Shown: in pieces, positions 8,647 to 18,374 of the stretch | Position numbering within the stretch: position 1 is the first letter of the stretch | Layout: every line of letters starts with the position of its first letter | Source of the DNA: Burkholderia sp. Bp9142 | GTDB lineage: Bacteria > Pseudomonadota > Gammaproteobacteria > Burkholderiales > Burkholderiaceae | NCBI RefSeq assembly: GCF_003853415.1 | Contig: NZ_QTPP01000024.1 | Coordinates: 53,941 to 117,940, forward strand | Reading direction: 5' to 3' | DNA length: 64,000 bases | Position numbers and translations under genes: made by a program | Notes under the pieces: generated by a model | Database searches by the model: none | Seen by the model: only the letters and a program-made list of their open reading frames with translations | Told to the model about the DNA's origin: nothing

Positions 8647-8770
8647 AACCCCGTGTGAAATCCCTTATCTCCGGCATTTCGGCGCGCACATTGGTGCGCT
8701 TGAGCGTTATTCTGTCGAACGGCCGTCGCCAGAACGGCTTTCAAACCGATAACGTTGGAGCGAGTCCCCC

Positions 8771-9082
8771 ATGAAAACAACCCGTCGGAGTTTCCTGATC
8801 ACGAGCATTGGCGCCGTGTCCGCGCTGGCGCTGTCGCGCGAAGCGCTGGCCGATGCGCCGATGCTGTCGGAGACCGATCCGACCGCCGTGGCGCTCGGCT
8901 ACAAGGCCGATGCCACGAAGGTCGACAAGACGAAGTATCCGAAATACGCAGCGGGCCAGGATTGCGCGGCCTGCATGCTGTACCAGGGCAAGAAGGGCTC
9001 GGCTTCGGGCCCCTGCGGTGCGTTCCCCGGCAAGCAGGTGTCGGCGAAGGGCTGGTGCAGCGCATTCTCGAAGATGGGTTGA
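8771..9082 (+). CDS. high-potential iron-sulfur protein (HiPIP), Tat-exported
   Basis: A 103-residue periplasmic electron carrier with one [4Fe-4S] cluster. The leader has the twin-arginine motif TRRSFL followed by a hydrophobic stretch ending ALADA, so the folded protein would be exported by Tat. The four cluster Cys are at 65, 68, 82 and 96, spaced C-x2-C-x13-C-x13-C, with the family's GWC at the last one. HiPIPs in non-phototrophs carry electrons between the bc1 complex and terminal oxidases or other periplasmic enzymes. Single gene with its own terminator. Confidence 0.93.
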   Translation: MKTTRRSFLITSIGAVSALALSREALADAPMLSETDPTAVALGYKADATKVDKTKYPKYAAGQDCAACMLYQGKKGSASGPCGAFPGKQVSAKGWCSAFSKMG

Positions 9083-9129
9083 GTCCGTGCGGCATCGTGC
9101 GATGCCGCAATGTGGCGAAAACCGCAAAA

Positions 9130-9161
9130 CGCCCGCCGTCGGACGATGGCGGGCGTTTTTT
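9130..9161 (+). terminator. intrinsic terminator of the HiPIP gene
   Basis: The stem CGCCCGCC/GGCGGGCG with a 10-nt loop is followed by six T, about 50 nt after the stop codon. Confidence 0.9.
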
Positions 9162-9271
9162 ATGCTTGAAAACGGTTCCGTCGCTTTCTACACTCGCTGC
9201 AAACCAGCGCGCCGCGGCTCCCCCGCACGCCGCGCCGCCCGATACGGCGAATTCACGAGGACGAGGCTCGC

Positions 9272-10579
9272 ATGGCGACGATTGCGAATTCAACGAAAAC
9301 CATCCGGCCCGAGCGCGCGCTGAACCGGCGCGCGGTCGCGGCGGCCGTGATCGGCAACGCGCTCGAGTGGTACGACTTCACGGTGTTCGGCTTCATGACG
9401 GTCGTGATCGCCGAGCTGTTCTTCCCGACTTCCAGTGAATACTCGTCGCTGCTGCTGACCACCGCGACGTTCGGCGTCGCATTCTTCATGCGCCCGATCG
9501 GCGGCATCGTGTTCGGGCTATACGCGGACCGCGCGGGCCGCAAGGCCGCGCTGTCGCTCGTGATCCTGCTGATGACGGCCGGCATCTTCCTGCTCGCGAT
9601 CGCGCCGCCCTACGCGGCGATCGGCATCGGCGGCCCGCTCCTGATCGTGTTCGGCCGCCTGCTGCAGGGTTTCTCGGCCGGCGGCGAATTCGGCAGCGCG
9701 ACCGCGCTGCTGATCGAAGCCGCGCCGTTCTCGAAACGCGGTTTCTACGGCAGCTGGCAGATGGCGAGCCAGGCGGCCGCGCTGCTGATCGGCGCGCTGG
9801 TCGGCGCGGCCGTCACGCGCGGGCTGTCGCACGACGCGCTGCACAGCTGGGGCTGGCGCGTGCCGTTCATCCTCGGGCTCGTGATCGGGCCGATCGGCTT
9901 CTATATCCGCCGTCATCTCGCCGATTCCGAGGCGTTCCTGCATGCGCAGCAAAGCGCGCGCCGCGCGACGCTCGGCGACGTGTTCACGCGCCATCCGCGC
10001 GAGGTGCTGTGCGGGCTCGGCTCGGTGATCGCGCTGACGGTGACGATCTACGTGCTGATCAGCTATTTGCCGACCTTCGCGGTCAAGCAGCTGAAGCTGC
10101 CATATGCGGAATCGTTCTACGCGGTGATCATCGGCAACCTGCTGCTGATGGTGCTGTCGCCGGTCGCCGGTGCGTGGTCGGACCGCATCGGCCGCAAGGG
10201 GCTGTCGCTGTGGTCGCTCGTGCTGACGCTCGTGCTGATGTATCCGCTGTTCGCGTGGCTCGACGCCGCGCCGAGCATCGGGCGGCTGATCGCGGTGCAG
10301 GCCGTGCTGTCGGTGACGCTCGCCGGCTACTACGGGCCGTTCGGCGCGATGATCGCCGAGCTGTTCCCGGCCAACGTGCGCTCGACCGGGCTGTCGATCG
10401 CGTACAACGTCGCGGTGATGCTGTTCGGCGGGTTCGGGCAGTTCATCGTCACGTGGCTGATCAAGGTGACGGGCACGCCGCTCGCGCCGACCTATTACGT
10501 GATGGCGGGGCTCGCGCTGTCGATCGTCGCGGTCGCGTTCGTGCCCGCGCGCAGCGCGGATCTCGACGCGCCGGCCTGA
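9272..10579 (+). CDS. MFS transporter, metabolite:H+ symporter family
   Basis: A 435-residue inner-membrane transporter of the major facilitator superfamily. The beginning (AVAAAVIGNALEWYDFTVFGFM) and the loop motif FGLYADRAGRKAAL are typical of the citrate/alpha-ketoglutarate/proline-betaine symporter family (ProP, KgtP, CitH type), with a further WSDRIGRKG in the second half. RLLQGFSAGGEFGSA is also characteristic. It likely takes up a dicarboxylate, tricarboxylate or zwitterion with protons. The substrate is not resolved. AGGACGAGG lies at ribosome-binding distance from the ATG. Confidence 0.87.
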   Translation: MATIANSTKTIRPERALNRRAVAAAVIGNALEWYDFTVFGFMTVVIAELFFPTSSEYSSLLLTTATFGVAFFMRPIGGIVFGLYADRAGRKAALSLVILLMTAGIFLLAIAPPYAAIGIGGPLLIVFGRLLQGFSAGGEFGSATALLIEAAPFSKRGFYGSWQMASQAAALLIGALVGAAVTRGLSHDALHSWGWRVPFILGLVIGPIGFYIRRHLADSEAFLHAQQSARRATLGDVFTRHPREVLCGLGSVIALTVTIYVLISYLPTFAVKQLKLPYAESFYAVIIGNLLLMVLSPVAGAWSDRIGRKGLSLWSLVLTLVLMYPLFAWLDAAPSIGRLIAVQAVLSVTLAGYYGPFGAMIAELFPANVRSTGLSIAYNVAVMLFGGFGQFIVTWLIKVTGTPLAPTYYVMAGLALSIVAVAFVPARSADLDAPA

Positions 10580-10910
10580 CGATGCGGGCCCGGACCGGCA
10601 TCTCGTCGTTTCGGAAAACGCAACGATGCGCGGCGTAGCCCGGGAATTCACGCGGACCTGCGGCGTGACGCACGTTCGCCTGCGCGTACGAATTGTTTAG
10701 TTGTCGAAGGAAACACGCGCCGGATCGGCGAAATGGCCGCTCGCGCGTGCAGAGGCACTTTTCGCGGGCGCAAGACATCGGCAAAAACCCGCGTCGATGC
10801 GTCTAGAAGAGTTTTTTCTCCAGCTTGTTGCAGAATCGCTAGCTCAAGTAATATCCGCGTACCCCGGCCCCCCTGCGGGACCGGTTCCGATCTGGAGACC
10901 TGGAGGAAAC
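10580..10910. other. 331-bp region upstream of dppA
   Basis: Promoter and leader region of the dipeptide operon; no gene seen. A weak sigma-70-like pair is present (TTGTTG at 10825 and TAATAT at 10849, 18 nt apart). TGGAGGAAAC directly before the dppA ATG at 10911 is a strong ribosome binding site and decides the start against the longer upstream frame. Confidence 0.5.
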
Positions 10911-12539
10911 ATGGAATACAACCGTCTGTTGCACACCCTGCGTGTTACCGCCATTGCAGGCGTGGCAGCGGCATCGCTCGGCGTCGCGGGTTCTGCATTC
11001 GCACAGATCCCGAACAAAACGCTCGTCTACTGCTCAGAAGGCAGCCCGGCGGGTTTTGATTCCGCGCAATTCACGACCGGCGTCGATTTCACCGCCGCCA
11101 CGTTCACCGTCTACAACCGCCTCGTCGAATTCGAGCGCGGCGGCACCAAGGTCGAGCCGGGCCTCGCCGAGAAGTGGGACGTCTCGTCCGACGGCAAGGT
11201 CTACACGTTCCACCTGCGCCACGGCGTGAAGTTCCACACGACCGACTTCTTCAAGCCGACGCGCGAATTCAACGCGGACGACGTCGTGTTCTCGTTCGAG
11301 CGCATGCTCGATCCGAACCAGCCGTTCCGCAAGGCCTACCCGGTGTCGTTCCCGTACTTCACCGACATGGGTCTCGACAAGCTGATCACGAAGGTCGAGA
11401 AGGTCGATCCGTATACCGTGAAGTTCACGCTGGCCGAGCCGAACGCGCCGTTCATCCAGAACATGGCGATGGAATTCGCGTCGATCCTGTCGGCCGAATA
11501 CGGCGATCAGCTGATGAAGGCCGGCAAGGCCGCCGACATCAACCAGAAGCCGATCGGCACGGGCCCGTTCATCTTCCGCAGCTACACGAAGGACGCGACG
11601 ATCCGTTTCGACGGCAATCCTGATTACTGGAAGAAGGGCGCGGTGAAGCTGTCGAAGCTGATCTTCTCGATCACGCCCGACCCGGGCGTGCGCGTGCAGA
11701 AGATCAAGCGCAACGAATGCCAGGTGATGAGCTATCCGCGTCCGGCCGACATCGCGACGCTGAAGGCCGACTCGGGCATCGACATGCCGTCGCAGCCGGG
11801 CTTCAACCTCGGCTACCTCGCGTACAACGTCGAGCACAAGCCGGTCGACAAGCTCGAAGTGCGTCAGGCACTCGACATGGCGATCAACAAGAAGGCGATT
11901 CTCGAATCCGTCTATCAGGGGGCGGGCCAGGCAGCCGGCGCGCCGATGCCGCCGACCCAATGGTCGTACGACAAGAACCTGAAGATGCCCGCGTACGACA
12001 CCGCGAAGGCGAAGGCGCTGCTCGCGAAGGCCGGCTTCGCGAACGGCTTCGACATCACGCTGTGGGCGATGCCGGTGCAGCGCGCGTACAACCCGAACGC
12101 CCGCCTGATGGCCGAGATGATCCAGGCCGACTGGGCGAAGATCGGCGTGAAGGCGAAGATCGTCACGTACGAGTGGGGCGAGTACATCAAGCGCGCGCAC
12201 ACGGGCGAGCAGGACACGATGCTGATCGGCTGGACGGGCGACAACGGCGACCCCGACAACTGGCTCGGCACGTTGCTCGGCTGCGAAGCGATCAAGGGCA
12301 ACAACTTCTCGCACTGGTGCTACAAGCCGTTCGACGACCTGGTCCAGAAGGGCCGCACGACGACGGGCCAGGACGCGCGCACGAAGATCTACACGCAGGC
12401 TCAGCAGATCTTCGCGCAGCAGCTGCCGTTCTCGCCGATCGCGAACTCGACGGTCTACCAGCCGGTACGCAAGACCGTGGTCGACATGCGCATCGAGCCG
12501 CTCGGCTATGCACGCTTCGACGGTGTCGGCGTGAAGTAA
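10911..12539 (+). CDS. dppA: periplasmic dipeptide-binding protein
   Basis: A 542-residue substrate-binding protein of the SBP_bac_5 family. The signal peptide ends in GSAFA at residue 31, leaving a mature protein of about 510 residues, the usual size. The mature start KTLVYCSEGSPAGFDSAQFTTG and the segment FKPTREFNADDVVFSFERM are characteristic of DppA. WTGDNGDPDNWL is the region that contacts the peptide backbone in relatives. It delivers dipeptides (possibly also heme or 5-aminolevulinate, as in E. coli) to DppBCDF. First gene of the operon; a large stem-loop follows it, which would keep its transcript more abundant than the rest. Confidence 0.93.
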   Translation: MEYNRLLHTLRVTAIAGVAAASLGVAGSAFAQIPNKTLVYCSEGSPAGFDSAQFTTGVDFTAATFTVYNRLVEFERGGTKVEPGLAEKWDVSSDGKVYTFHLRHGVKFHTTDFFKPTREFNADDVVFSFERMLDPNQPFRKAYPVSFPYFTDMGLDKLITKVEKVDPYTVKFTLAEPNAPFIQNMAMEFASILSAEYGDQLMKAGKAADINQKPIGTGPFIFRSYTKDATIRFDGNPDYWKKGAVKLSKLIFSITPDPGVRVQKIKRNECQVMSYPRPADIATLKADSGIDMPSQPGFNLGYLAYNVEHKPVDKLEVRQALDMAINKKAILESVYQGAGQAAGAPMPPTQWSYDKNLKMPAYDTAKAKALLAKAGFANGFDITLWAMPVQRAYNPNARLMAEMIQADWAKIGVKAKIVTYEWGEYIKRAHTGEQDTMLIGWTGDNGDPDNWLGTLLGCEAIKGNNFSHWCYKPFDDLVQKGRTTTGQDARTKIYTQAQQIFAQQLPFSPIANSTVYQPVRKTVVDMRIEPLGYARFDGVGVK

Positions 12540-12579
12540 CACGGCCCGTGTAAGCTGTCGCGAAGACCGGCTAACTCAT

Positions 12580-12614
12580 CCGGCGGCGGGAGGCCAAAAG
12601 CTTCCCGTCGCCGG
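12580..12614 (+). promoter_or_regulatory. dppA-dppB intercistronic stem-loop
   Basis: A 15-bp stem (12580-12594 with 12600-12614) contains two G-U pairs and a CAAAA loop. It has no following T-run, so it is more likely an RNA-stabilising structure than a terminator. Such hairpins between a binding-protein gene and its permease genes usually raise the level of the binding protein. Confidence 0.7.
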
Positions 12615-12649
12615 TCGCACATTTCCCACAAGAAAATACGAGACGCATC

Positions 12650-13660
12650 ATGTTCACTTTCGTGTTGCGCCGCGTGGGCATGGTGATCCCGACCTTCATC
12701 GGCATCACCATCCTGGCGTTTGCGCTGATTCACCTGATACCGGGCGACCCCATCGAAGTGATGATGGGCGAGCGCGGCGTCGATCCCGCGATGCATGCGG
12801 AGGCAATGAAACGGCTCGGGCTCGACCAGCCGCTGCCCGTGCAGTACATCCACTACATCGGCCGTGCGCTGCACGGCGACCTCGGCACGTCGATCATCAC
12901 CAATACCAGCGTCGCGGGCGAATTCTTCGCGCGCTTCCCGGCGACCGTCGAGCTGTCGCTGTGCGCGCTCGTGTTCGCGCTCGCGGTCGGCCTGCCGGCC
13001 GGCGTGATCGCCGCGCTGCGGCGCGGCTCGGTCGTCGATCACGGCGTGATGGGCACCGCGCTCACCGGCTACTCGATGCCGATCTTCTGGTGGGGGCTGA
13101 TCCTCATCATGGTGTTTTCGTCATATCTCGGCTGGACGCCCGTATCGGGGCGCATCGCGGTCGAATACGACTTCCCGCATCCGACGGGCTTCATGCTGAT
13201 CGACGCGCTGCTCGCGCCGGACGAAGGCGCGTTCAGGTCGGCGGTCAGCCACCTGATCCTGCCCGCGATCGTGCTCGGCACGATCCCGCTCGCGGTGGTC
13301 GCGCGGATGACGCGCTCGTCGATGCTCGAAGTGCTGCGCGAGGACTACATCCGCACCGCACGCGCGAAGGGGCTGTCGCCCGCGCGCGTGGTCGTCGTGC
13401 ATGCGCTGCGCAACGCGCTGATCCCGGTCGTCACCGTGATCGGCCTGCAGATCGGCACGCTGCTCGCCGGCGCCGTGCTGACCGAGACGCTCTTTTCGTG
13501 GCCCGGCGTCGGCAAGTGGCTGATCGATGCGATCGGCCGCCGCGACTATCCGGTCGTCCAGGGCGGCATCCTGTTGATCGCGACGCTCGTGATCGTCGTG
13601 AACCTGGTCGTCGACCTGCTGTACGGCGTGCTGAATCCGCGCATCCGCCACACGAGGTAA
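12650..13660 (+). CDS. dppB: dipeptide ABC transporter permease
   Basis: A 336-residue inner-membrane permease. The start MFTFVLRRVGMVIPTFIGITILAFALIHLIPGDP is diagnostic of the DppB/OppB family. The EAA loop that contacts the ATPases is REDYIRTARAKGLS at about residue 235, followed by LRNALIPVVTVIG. Length matches E. coli DppB (339). It forms the channel with DppC, whose gene starts 4 nt after the stop. Confidence 0.95.
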   Translation: MFTFVLRRVGMVIPTFIGITILAFALIHLIPGDPIEVMMGERGVDPAMHAEAMKRLGLDQPLPVQYIHYIGRALHGDLGTSIITNTSVAGEFFARFPATVELSLCALVFALAVGLPAGVIAALRRGSVVDHGVMGTALTGYSMPIFWWGLILIMVFSSYLGWTPVSGRIAVEYDFPHPTGFMLIDALLAPDEGAFRSAVSHLILPAIVLGTIPLAVVARMTRSSMLEVLREDYIRTARAKGLSPARVVVVHALRNALIPVVTVIGLQIGTLLAGAVLTETLFSWPGVGKWLIDAIGRRDYPVVQGGILLIATLVIVVNLVVDLLYGVLNPRIRHTR

Positions 13661-13664
13661 TTCC

Positions 13665-14582
13665 ATGAGCAATCTGCAAAACACCCTGCCGAGCGAATCC
13701 GCGCCGGCCGGCGGCCGTGCGCTCGCGCTGCGCGAGTTCTGGGCCAACTTCTCGCGCAACCGCGGCGCCGTCGGCGCCGGCATCGTCGTGCTGGTGCTGA
13801 TCCTGGTCGCGCTCTTCGCACCGCTGATCGCGCCGCACAGCCCGGTCGAGCAATACCGCGACTTCGTGAAGATCCCGCCCGCGTGGCTCGCTGGCGGCAA
13901 CTGGCAGTTCATCCTCGGCACCGACGAAGCGGGGCGCGACATCCTTTCGCGCCTGATGTTCGGCGCGCGCATGTCGTTCTGGATCGGCTTCGTGTCGGTC
14001 GTGCTCGCGCTGATCCCCGGCATCGTGCTCGGGCTGGTCGCCGCGTTCTTCCAGAAGTGGGCCGACACGCCCGTGATGCGCATCATGGACGTGCTGCTCG
14101 CGCTGCCGTCGCTGCTGCTCGCGGTCGCGGTCGTCGCGATCATCGGCCCGGGCCTCACCAACACGATGTTCGCGATCGCGATCGTCGCGCTGCCGGCCTA
14201 TGTGCGTCTCACGCGCGCGTCGGCGCTCGGCGAACTGCAGAAGGAGTACGTGACGGCGTCGCGCGTGGCCGGTGCCGGCACGCTGCGCCTGATGTTCTCG
14301 CAGGTGCTGCCGAACTGCACCGCGCCGCTGATCGTGCAGGCGACGCTCGGCTTCTCGTCTGCCATCCTCGACGCGGCGGCGCTCGGCTTCCTCGGCCTCG
14401 GCGTGCAGCCGCCGACCGCCGAGTGGGGCGCGATGCTGGCCTCCGCGCGCGACTACATCGACAACGCCTGGTGGATCGTGACGATGCCCGGCCTGTCGAT
14501 CCTGATTTCGGTGCTCGCGATCAACCTGCTCGGCGACGGGCTGCGCGACGCGCTCGATCCCAAACTGAAGCGGATGGCGTGA
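13665..14582 (+). CDS. dppC: dipeptide ABC transporter permease
   Basis: A 305-residue inner-membrane permease, second half of the channel. The N-terminal soluble segment is followed by LREFWANFSRNRGAVGAGIVV and the family motif FILGTDEAGRDILSRLMFGAR. The EAA loop is QKEYVTASRVAGAG with LPNCTAPLIVQAT after it. Length and order are standard for DppC. After its stop comes an 84-nt gap containing a GC-rich repeat before dppD. Confidence 0.95.
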   Translation: MSNLQNTLPSESAPAGGRALALREFWANFSRNRGAVGAGIVVLVLILVALFAPLIAPHSPVEQYRDFVKIPPAWLAGGNWQFILGTDEAGRDILSRLMFGARMSFWIGFVSVVLALIPGIVLGLVAAFFQKWADTPVMRIMDVLLALPSLLLAVAVVAIIGPGLTNTMFAIAIVALPAYVRLTRASALGELQKEYVTASRVAGAGTLRLMFSQVLPNCTAPLIVQATLGFSSAILDAAALGFLGLGVQPPTAEWGAMLASARDYIDNAWWIVTMPGLSILISVLAINLLGDGLRDALDPKLKRMA

Positions 14583-14604
14583 GATGAAACAACCCCCACA
14601 CTCA

Positions 14605-14660
14605 CTATGTTCGCTGCCCCCCAAGGGGGCGGTCGCCCTCCTTGGGGCGGCCCGGCGGAG
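14605..14660. repeat. GC-rich intergenic inverted repeat (dppC-dppD)
   Basis: Opposed arms GCCCCCCAAGGGGG and CTCCTTGGGGCGGC around a short GC centre would form a long hairpin directly before dppD. From memory, elements with the core CCCCAAGG...CCTTGGGG are scattered between genes in Burkholderia and relatives. It is the only copy I noticed in the window. Confidence 0.6.
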
Positions 14661-14666
14661 GACGAC

Positions 14667-15661
14667 ATGAGCCAAAATCTACTGACTATCCGCAATCTCG
14701 CGGTGAACTTCAACGGCCTGCCCGCTGTCGACCGGATCAACCTGTCGATCGCGCCGGGCGAGGTGGTGGGCGTCGTCGGCGAATCGGGCTCGGGCAAGAG
14801 CGTGACGATGATGGCGCTGATGGGCCTGATCGACGCGCCGGGCAAGGTGACGGCCGACGAGGTCACGTTCAACGGCGTGGACCTGCTGAAGGCGTCGCCG
14901 AAGGCGCGCCGCAAGATCGTCGGCAAGGACATCGCGATGGTGTTCCAGGACGCGCTGACGAGCCTGAACCCGAGCTACACGGTCGGCTACCAGATCAAGG
15001 AGGTGCTGAAGCTGCACGAAGGCCTGCGCGGCGATGCGCTGCACCGGCGCGCGCTCGAGCTGCTCGACCAGGTCGGCATTCCCGATGCGAAGAACCGCAT
15101 CACGTCGTTCCCGCACCAGATGTCGGGCGGCATGAACCAGCGCGTGATGATCGCGATGGCGGTCGCGTGCAACCCGAAGCTGCTGATCGCCGACGAGCCG
15201 ACCACCGCGCTCGACGTGACGATCCAGGCGCAGATCATGGATCTGCTCGTGAAGCTGCAGAAAGAGCGCGGGATGGCGCTCGTGCTGATCTCGCACGACC
15301 TGGCCGTGGTGTCGGAGGTCGCGCAGCGCGTCGCGGTGATGTACGCGGGCGAGGTCATCGAGACCAATCGCGTGCCGGACATCTTCCGTGCGCCGCATCA
15401 TCCGTACACCGAAGCGCTGCTCGCGGCGATTCCCGAGCACAATAAGGGGGCGCGTCGCCTTGCCGCATTGCCGGGCATGGTGCCGGGCCGCGATGATCGC
15501 CCGTCCGGCTGCCTGTTCGCACCGCGCTGCAAGTACGTCGTCGACGATTGCCGCAAGGCGCGTCCGGCGCTCGATACGCTGGTGCCGGGCAACGATGCGA
15601 TGCGTGCGCGCTGCATCAAGCCGCTCAACGTTTCCAACCTCGACCTGACGGGAGGCGCACG

Positions 15662-15665
<4 letters not shown>
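14667..15665 (+). CDS. dppD: dipeptide ABC transporter ATP-binding protein
   Basis: A 332-residue ATPase. Walker A GESGSGKS is at residues 38-45, the Q loop is VFQDALTSLNP, the signature is MSGGMNQR, Walker B is LLIADEPTTALD, and the H loop His is in LISHDLAVV. The C-terminal oligopeptide-transporter extension contains SGCLFAPRCKYVVDDC. The ATG at 14667 is chosen because 20 extra upstream codons would be read out of the GC-rich repeat. Its TGA overlaps the dppF ATG (ATGA), a sign of translational coupling of the two ATPases. Confidence 0.95.
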
Positions 15666-16670
<1,005 letters not shown>

Positions 16671-16678
<8 letters not shown>

Positions 16679-17813
16679 TGGGTTGGCGGCGCGCGCGCCT
16701 GGCGTGCGCCGTTCGGGGGCTGGCAGCGCGCGCGTGATGCGCGCGTGCCGCAACGCACGGCGCTGGAGCGTGCGCACGGTCACGGGCGCGGCGCTGGCCG
16801 GCGCGTGCGTGGCCGCCAGCATGCTGGTCCCGGTCGACGCCGCGCGTGCCGAAGGGCGCGCGCCGGCGAGTTCGCCGATCCGTCCGTCGCAGGTTCCGCC
16901 GCCCGGGATGAGCCTGCCGGGCTTCCACGTGCCGTCCGTGTCGAACGGCACGGTCGCGCGCGGCACGGTGCGCGTGCAGCCCGCGCGCATGCCGTTTTAT
17001 GTCGCCACCAAGGGCAAGGTCACGCTGTACGTGCTCGGCACGCTGCACACCGGCGACCCGTCCGACTATCCGCCCGCGCAACCGTTCCGGCCGCCGATCC
17101 TCGCGGCGCTCGCCGCGTCGCCGACGCTCGCGCTCGAGCTGTCGCCGGACGATCTGCTCGAATCGCAGGACGACGTGTCGAAATACGGCGTGTGCCGCTA
17201 TCCGTGCCTGCAGCGCCTGCTGCCCGAGCCGCTGTGGCAGCGCCTCGCGGCGCGCCTGCGCGGCAACCCGGCCGCGCTCGTGGAGATCCGCCGGATGCGG
17301 CCGTGGCTCGCGGCGCTGGTCGTCGAGACCTACGACTCGCTGTCGGCCGGCCTGCAGACCGAGTACGGCACCGAGGCGCAGCTGCAGAACGTGTTCCTGA
17401 AGAAGAGCGGCCGCGTGATCGGGCTCGAGACGCTCGCCGAGCAGATGCGCGCGTTCACCGGGCTGACGCTCGCCGAGCAGCGCGAGATGCTCGCGCAGGA
17501 CATGGTGCAGACGCCGGCGCAGAACGCCGACGACATCAAGGCGCTGCACCGGCTGTGGCGAATTGGCGACGCCGATGCGATCTCGGCGTGGGCGGTCGCG
17601 AAGAGCGAACGGCTGGCCCGTTCGAAGGCGCTGTCGGCGTCGATCGACAACAAGATCCTGTACGAGCGCAACCGGCGCTTCGTTGCACGGATGACGGCAA
17701 TCGCCGCGCCGAACCGGCCGGTATTCGTCGCGATCGGCGCGCTGCATCTGGGCGGCCCGCGCGGCGTGCTCGAATTGTTGCGCCAGCAAGGATACCGGGT
17801 CGACGCGAACTGA
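16671..17813 (+). CDS. TraB/GumN family protein
   Basis: A 380-residue protein of the TraB/GumN (PF01963) family, members of which are related to Tiki-type metalloproteases. A signal-like hydrophobic stretch (GAALAGACVAASMLVPVDAARA) sits at residues 39-60. The mature part has the family's GTLHTGDPSDYP, the Glu-containing LALELSPDD and the closing FVAIGALHLGGPRGVLELLRQQGY. Two Cys (GVCRYPC) may form a disulfide. It overlaps dppF by 8 nt and so is part of the dpp transcript; a link to peptide metabolism in the envelope is plausible but only inferred. A start at 16737 (MRACRN) would also leave a complete signal peptide. Confidence 0.8.
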
Positions 17814-17944
17814 TCGCGCCGGGTGCCGCGTACCGTTCCTCCCCTGTTTGATTGACGGCTCACCTGCGGTGTGAGGCGCCTGTGCAGCCCGCGCGGTTCG
17901 ATAAGGAAAACCCTCGAATCCTCAGGAAATAGCGTTTAAAACGA

Positions 17945-17974
17945 TTGACATCCCGTTCTGGCAATCTCTATTCT
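17945..17974 (+). promoter_or_regulatory. sigma-70-type promoter for the candidate sRNA
   Basis: TTGACA at 17945-17950 is a perfect -35 box. TATTCT at 17969-17974 is a fair -10 box, 18 nt away. No open reading frame of note follows on this strand. Confidence 0.6.
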
Positions 17975-17980
17975 TCATCC

Positions 17981-18215
17981 CACAAGTTGAAAAATTGAAA
18001 AGAATAGAAAAAGTTCTACGGGGTAGCAGAAAACAAAGCGCGGGGTTAGCGTAGCCGGCACGCGATGGTCGTGCCGGCCGCGGAGTGTCTGCATGCACGG
18101 CGGGGCCAATCATCGTCGGCACAACACGACAAATGCATGCGACAGACTTGCGGATAAGCGACGTTCCGTCGTCCGACCGGGGGAAGCAGCAATCGGGCGG
18201 CGGCGGACGTTTTTT
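17981..18215 (+). ncRNA. candidate small RNA, about 235 nt
   Basis: Predicted from signals alone. Transcription would begin about 17981 after the promoter described above. The RNA has an A-rich single-stranded 5' part, a perfect 9-bp stem GCCGGCACG/CGTGCCGGC (18054-18062 with 18070-18078), and ends at a hairpin whose arms are CGTCCG (18170) and CGGACG (18204) plus three more pairs, followed by six T (18210-18215). I do not recognise a known RNA family in it, and 6S RNA does not fit. It could also be a riboregulated leader without a gene. Confidence 0.5.
18170..18215 (+). terminator. terminator of the candidate sRNA
   Basis: The stem CGTCCG-CCG/CGG-CGGACG has a single bulged A, a loop of about 19 nt and a run of six T. 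Confidence 0.6.
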
Positions 18216-18304
18216 AATCCGGAGCATCTTTCCGGTCGCCGTCGACAGACGGTTTCGGGGGGCGAATCGACAGACGGCAAAGTCCGCGGCGATTGTGCCA
18301 ACAG

Positions 18305-18329
18305 AAAAGCGCCACACGGGCGCTTTTTT
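18305..18329. terminator. two-way intrinsic terminator downstream of pxpA
   Basis: The stem AAGCGCC/GGCGCTT has A-rich sequence on the left and six T on the right, so it can stop transcription from both directions. It ends the pxpBCA transcript about 45 nt past the pxpA stop and would stop any read-through from the sRNA side. Confidence 0.85.
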
Positions 18330-18374
18330 CTTTGGTGCGGCGGTTTCCGTCAGGCGGCGGGGCTTGCGCGCCTG

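Larger units (their letters stand above)
17814..18374. other. 561-bp intergenic region between convergent genes
   Basis: No protein gene seen. It holds, on the plus strand, a sigma-70-type promoter, an A-rich segment, a perfect stem-loop and a T-ended hairpin (listed as a candidate small RNA). Just before pxpA there is a second, two-way terminator. Confidence 0.6.

Noticed and set aside
17981..18215. 6S RNA as identity of the candidate sRNA
   Set aside because: The long, nearly closed double-stranded rod with a central bubble expected for 6S RNA is not seen, and the folate cyclo-ligase gene that often adjoins it is 3.5 kb away.
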